Shown: positions 13,329 through 15,254 of the stretch, one piece after another
Numbering within the stretch: the stretch's first letter is position 1
Layout: every line of letters starts with the position of its first letter
NCBI GenBank assembly: GCA_027021285.1
Contig: JALUUP010000121.1
Location: 1 to 15,254 of the forward strand
From: Bacteroidota bacterium
Lineage (GTDB): Bacteria > Bacteroidota > Ignavibacteria > SZUA-365 > JAADGX01
Length of the DNA: 15,254 bases
Direction: 5' to 3'
The notes under the pieces: generated by a model
Databases searched by the model: none
The model's input: only the letters and a program-made list of their open reading frames with translations
What the model was told of the DNA's origin: nothing
Position numbers and translations under genes: made by a program

Positions 13329-14003
13329 ATGCTCTCCTTTCTTTCATCGAACGCGAACGGACTCCGATTGGGTTGGGGATGGATCCTTTTGTGCGTGATG
13401 CTGGCAGCGGGGCCATCTCATCATGTTCACGCCCAACGTGACAATTCCGACTACAGGCCGTTGCCACGTTCGTGGACGTTTGGGTTTGACATGGAAACGG
13501 CGGGAGTCGGGAGCGATCTCACGAGTCAGCTCATGAACTACAAGTTGCGCCCGGTTTTTTCCGCTTCGGTGGGCTACCACGTCTCACGTCCCATGGCATT
13601 ATACATGGGCCTGCTTGGGGGCGTTCTGGCCAACGAGCAAGAGCTTGCGACCTCGGAGATGCTTCTTTCGGGGGTCGAGTTTTCCGGCCGGTATCTGTTC
13701 GATTTTTTTTCGAGCGCGGTGTACCCTTTTATTGAGCTCAGGACTGCCGTTCTCCTCTATGGTTTCGATGTTTCGTATGTCGGAGGTGACACGCGGAAAG
13801 GCGGAGGATCGACGTTTGCTTACGGGGGAGGACTGGGTGTCAGGATTTGCCTGGATCGCGGTGCTTTTTTCAACGTTCGCCTTCATTCCCTGCTGACCTT
13901 GACCGACAGGCTGGACGGGATTGCCGCCGGGCTGCGACACGACGGGTTTACGGGATTATCGGTTGGTCTGGAATGGGTGTGGATGACTCCGGGCGAGCGC
14001 TAA
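13329..14003 (+). CDS. Small outer-membrane beta-barrel-like protein (tandem paralogue 2)
   Basis: This is a 224-residue exported protein, unknown function, paralogous to its upstream neighbour. The signal peptide is long (about residues 1-36, with a core WILLCVMLAAG and ending ...HHVHAQ). The mature part has the same landmarks as paralogue 1: GSDLTSQLMNYKLRP against GNDFSRRLSDYSVRP, YGGGLGVRI against YGAGVGLRF, LTLTDRLDGIAAGLRHDGF against LTTSDKIDGFKDGMLHDGF, and a final VGLEWVW against VGYEWYF. No strong Shine-Dalgarno precedes the ATG (TTGAGACC only). The gene ends 15 bp before the stop of the convergent amidase gene. An outer-membrane location is inferred from the barrel-like pattern. Confidence 0.75.
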   Translation: MLSFLSSNANGLRLGWGWILLCVMLAAGPSHHVHAQRDNSDYRPLPRSWTFGFDMETAGVGSDLTSQLMNYKLRPVFSASVGYHVSRPMALYMGLLGGVLANEQELATSEMLLSGVEFSGRYLFDFFSSAVYPFIELRTAVLLYGFDVSYVGGDTRKGGGSTFAYGGGLGVRICLDRGAFFNVRLHSLLTLTDRLDGIAAGLRHDGFTGLSVGLEWVWMTPGER

Positions 14004-14018
14004 TGTGAATACGAGTAA

Positions 14019-15254
14019 CTATTTTTTCAAATCCTTGCTGTAATCCTTTGCGTATTTCCTGATCGCGGCGAATAGCCGGTTGGCGAGTTCTTGTTGCCCG
14101 CGGTTGGAAGCGAGAAATTTCTCTTCCTTGGGATTGGACAGGAAACCGGTCTCGATAAGTATGCCGGGCATCGAGGCGCCGACCAGAACAAATAAACCCG
14201 CCTGCTTTACTCCACGGCTGGTCAGTGGACCGTTTTCTTTTATTTCCTTGTGCAGCAGCTCGGCGAATTGTTCACTGAAATGCATGTAGGCGCTTTGGGC
14301 CATGTTAATCAGGATGAAGTTTTCCGGTGTCAGTTTTGTATACCGCTTCTGGTAATCCTTTTCGAGCTTGATTACGGAATTTTCAAATTCCGCGATACGG
14401 ATGGCTTCGTCCGTCCGTCCAGGCCGAAGCAGGTAGGATTCGAACCCTTGGACCGAGCTCGGCTTCTTGGGCATGGTGTTGCAGTGGATGGAGATGAACA
14501 ACTTCCCCATGTTTTTATTGGCAATTTGCCCGCGTTTATCCAGTTCGATAAAACGATCGTCCTTGCGAGTGTACACGACACGCACACCGGGCATGTTTTT
14601 CTTGATGAGCTTTCCTAGTTTCAACGCGATACCAAGAGCGACGTTCTTTTCCTTCACACCGGTGACGCCGATTGCGCCGGGGTCTTTTCCGCCGTGGCCG
14701 GGATCGATGACAATGCAATCAAGTTTCCATCGATTCCGGTCTGCGGCGTTCTCTCTCTGCTGTTTCTCTTCGGCATAGATTTTCTGCACTTCGGCGGGCG
14801 TATAAAGGGCAATCAGCAGATCGTTCGAACGGACGTCCCGGCTCAGGCCGCTGGATTTGACCTTGGCGTCCGTGACCAGCGTAATAACGGCGTTACCATT
14901 GCGCTGTTCGGCGCGGACCTTCTTTATTTCGCCCGCGGACGGCGTCTGTGCAAGCTCTTGTGCGTCAACAGTGGCGTTGGAAAGGATGATGACCACCTTG
15001 CCCGGAGTAGGTGTTGTTACCGATGCTTTCGCGATCTTATCCCGGCAATGGATCCTGACCAGGATGCCGTTCTTGCGTTCTTCCACGGTGAGGTGGGTAA
15101 CGTCGTACGTTTTTTTGCCGGCCGTCGCGGGTGGATTCGCGATCGTTGTCGTGACCGCTGTTCCCGTCTGAAGACGCAGCGTTTTTCCGTCCGGAGAAAG
15201 GGACCAATTCAGGCCACCGTATTTCTGGAACAGGGGCCGCACAGCCGGGAGAGG
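14019..15254 (-). CDS. N-acetylmuramoyl-L-alanine amidase, AmiC-like (5' end outside the window)
   Basis: This is a zinc-dependent amidase (Amidase_3 family) that cuts the bond between muramic acid and the peptide stem in the periplasm, usually for daughter-cell separation. The frame is open to the right edge, so the start and signal peptide are missing; the GTG at 15242 is probably internal. About the first 30 visible residues (PLFQKYGGLNWSL...) resemble a copper-amine-oxidase N-like module, and the next 110 or so an AMIN-like beta domain. The catalytic domain carries all four expected zinc and catalytic residues (numbered from the GTG): His183 in DPGHGGKDPGA, Glu198 in VKEKN, His253 in SIHCN and Glu364 in LIETGFLSNP. 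An insertion with AEFENSVIKLEKDYQ is typical of Bacteroidota AmiC proteins. The TAG stop is 15 bp from the convergent barrel-like gene. Confidence 0.95.
   Translation of the reverse strand, partial: PLPAVRPLFQKYGGLNWSLSPDGKTLRLQTGTAVTTTIANPPATAGKKTYDVTHLTVEERKNGILVRIHCRDKIAKASVTTPTPGKVVIILSNATVDAQELAQTPSAGEIKKVRAEQRNGNAVITLVTDAKVKSSGLSRDVRSNDLLIALYTPAEVQKIYAEEKQQRENAADRNRWKLDCIVIDPGHGGKDPGAIGVTGVKEKNVALGIALKLGKLIKKNMPGVRVVYTRKDDRFIELDKRGQIANKNMGKLFISIHCNTMPKKPSSVQGFESYLLRPGRTDEAIRIAEFENSVIKLEKDYQKRYTKLTPENFILINMAQSAYMHFSEQFAELLHKEIKENGPLTSRGVKQAGLFVLVGASMPGILIETGFLSNPKEEKFLASNRGQQELANRLFAAIRKYAKDYSKDLKK

Noticed and set aside
1..15254. Mobile element, CRISPR, prophage or defence system
   Set aside because: No transposase, integrase, terminal repeats, regular direct-repeat array or known defence gene is visible, and the gene content is largely housekeeping.

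Overview
The window looks like a chromosomal segment from a Bacteroidota/Chlorobiota-type bacterium (FCB group; Ignavibacteria or Kapabacteria would fit). The evidence is a secreted protein with a YPNPF-type C-terminal sorting domain of the type IX secretion system, a Bacteroidota-style promoter (TTG, 19-nt spacer, TATCTTTG) in front of murA, a Bacteroidota-style AmiC amidase and two small outer-membrane-barrel-like proteins. The assignment is inferred from the sequence alone. I see no transposase, integrase, CRISPR array, tRNA or rRNA.

Layout. A radical SAM gene, cut by the left edge, runs rightward (2-658) and converges on carA. From 854 to 12279 every gene is on the minus strand. Read in transcription order (right to left) they are: nth; osmC-like; YruB-type glutaredoxin; groES; a 10-TM metal-exporter-like permease; murA; a secreted Asp-box beta-propeller; a secreted protein resembling alpha/alpha-toroid polysaccharide lyases; a 916-residue Asp-box propeller with a T9SS sorting domain; and carA. 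From 12618 to 14003 two tandem paralogous barrel-like genes run rightward. They converge on a minus-strand N-acetylmuramoyl-L-alanine amidase that leaves the window on the right.

How the genes may work together. osmC-like and glutaredoxin overlap by an ATGA junction, and groES follows after 22 bp, so these form a small redox/protein-stress unit; groES has no groEL beside it. murA has its own promoter with a palindrome in the promoter spacer. It is followed after 9 bp by the Asp-box gene, whose Shine-Dalgarno overlaps the murA stop, and that gene overlaps the lyase-like gene by 8 bp. A cytoplasmic peptidoglycan-precursor enzyme therefore appears to be translationally linked to two exported proteins of unknown function, with a third exported propeller just downstream. 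This secreted cluster (2327-7957) is the least explained and most interesting part of the window; the rest is mostly housekeeping.
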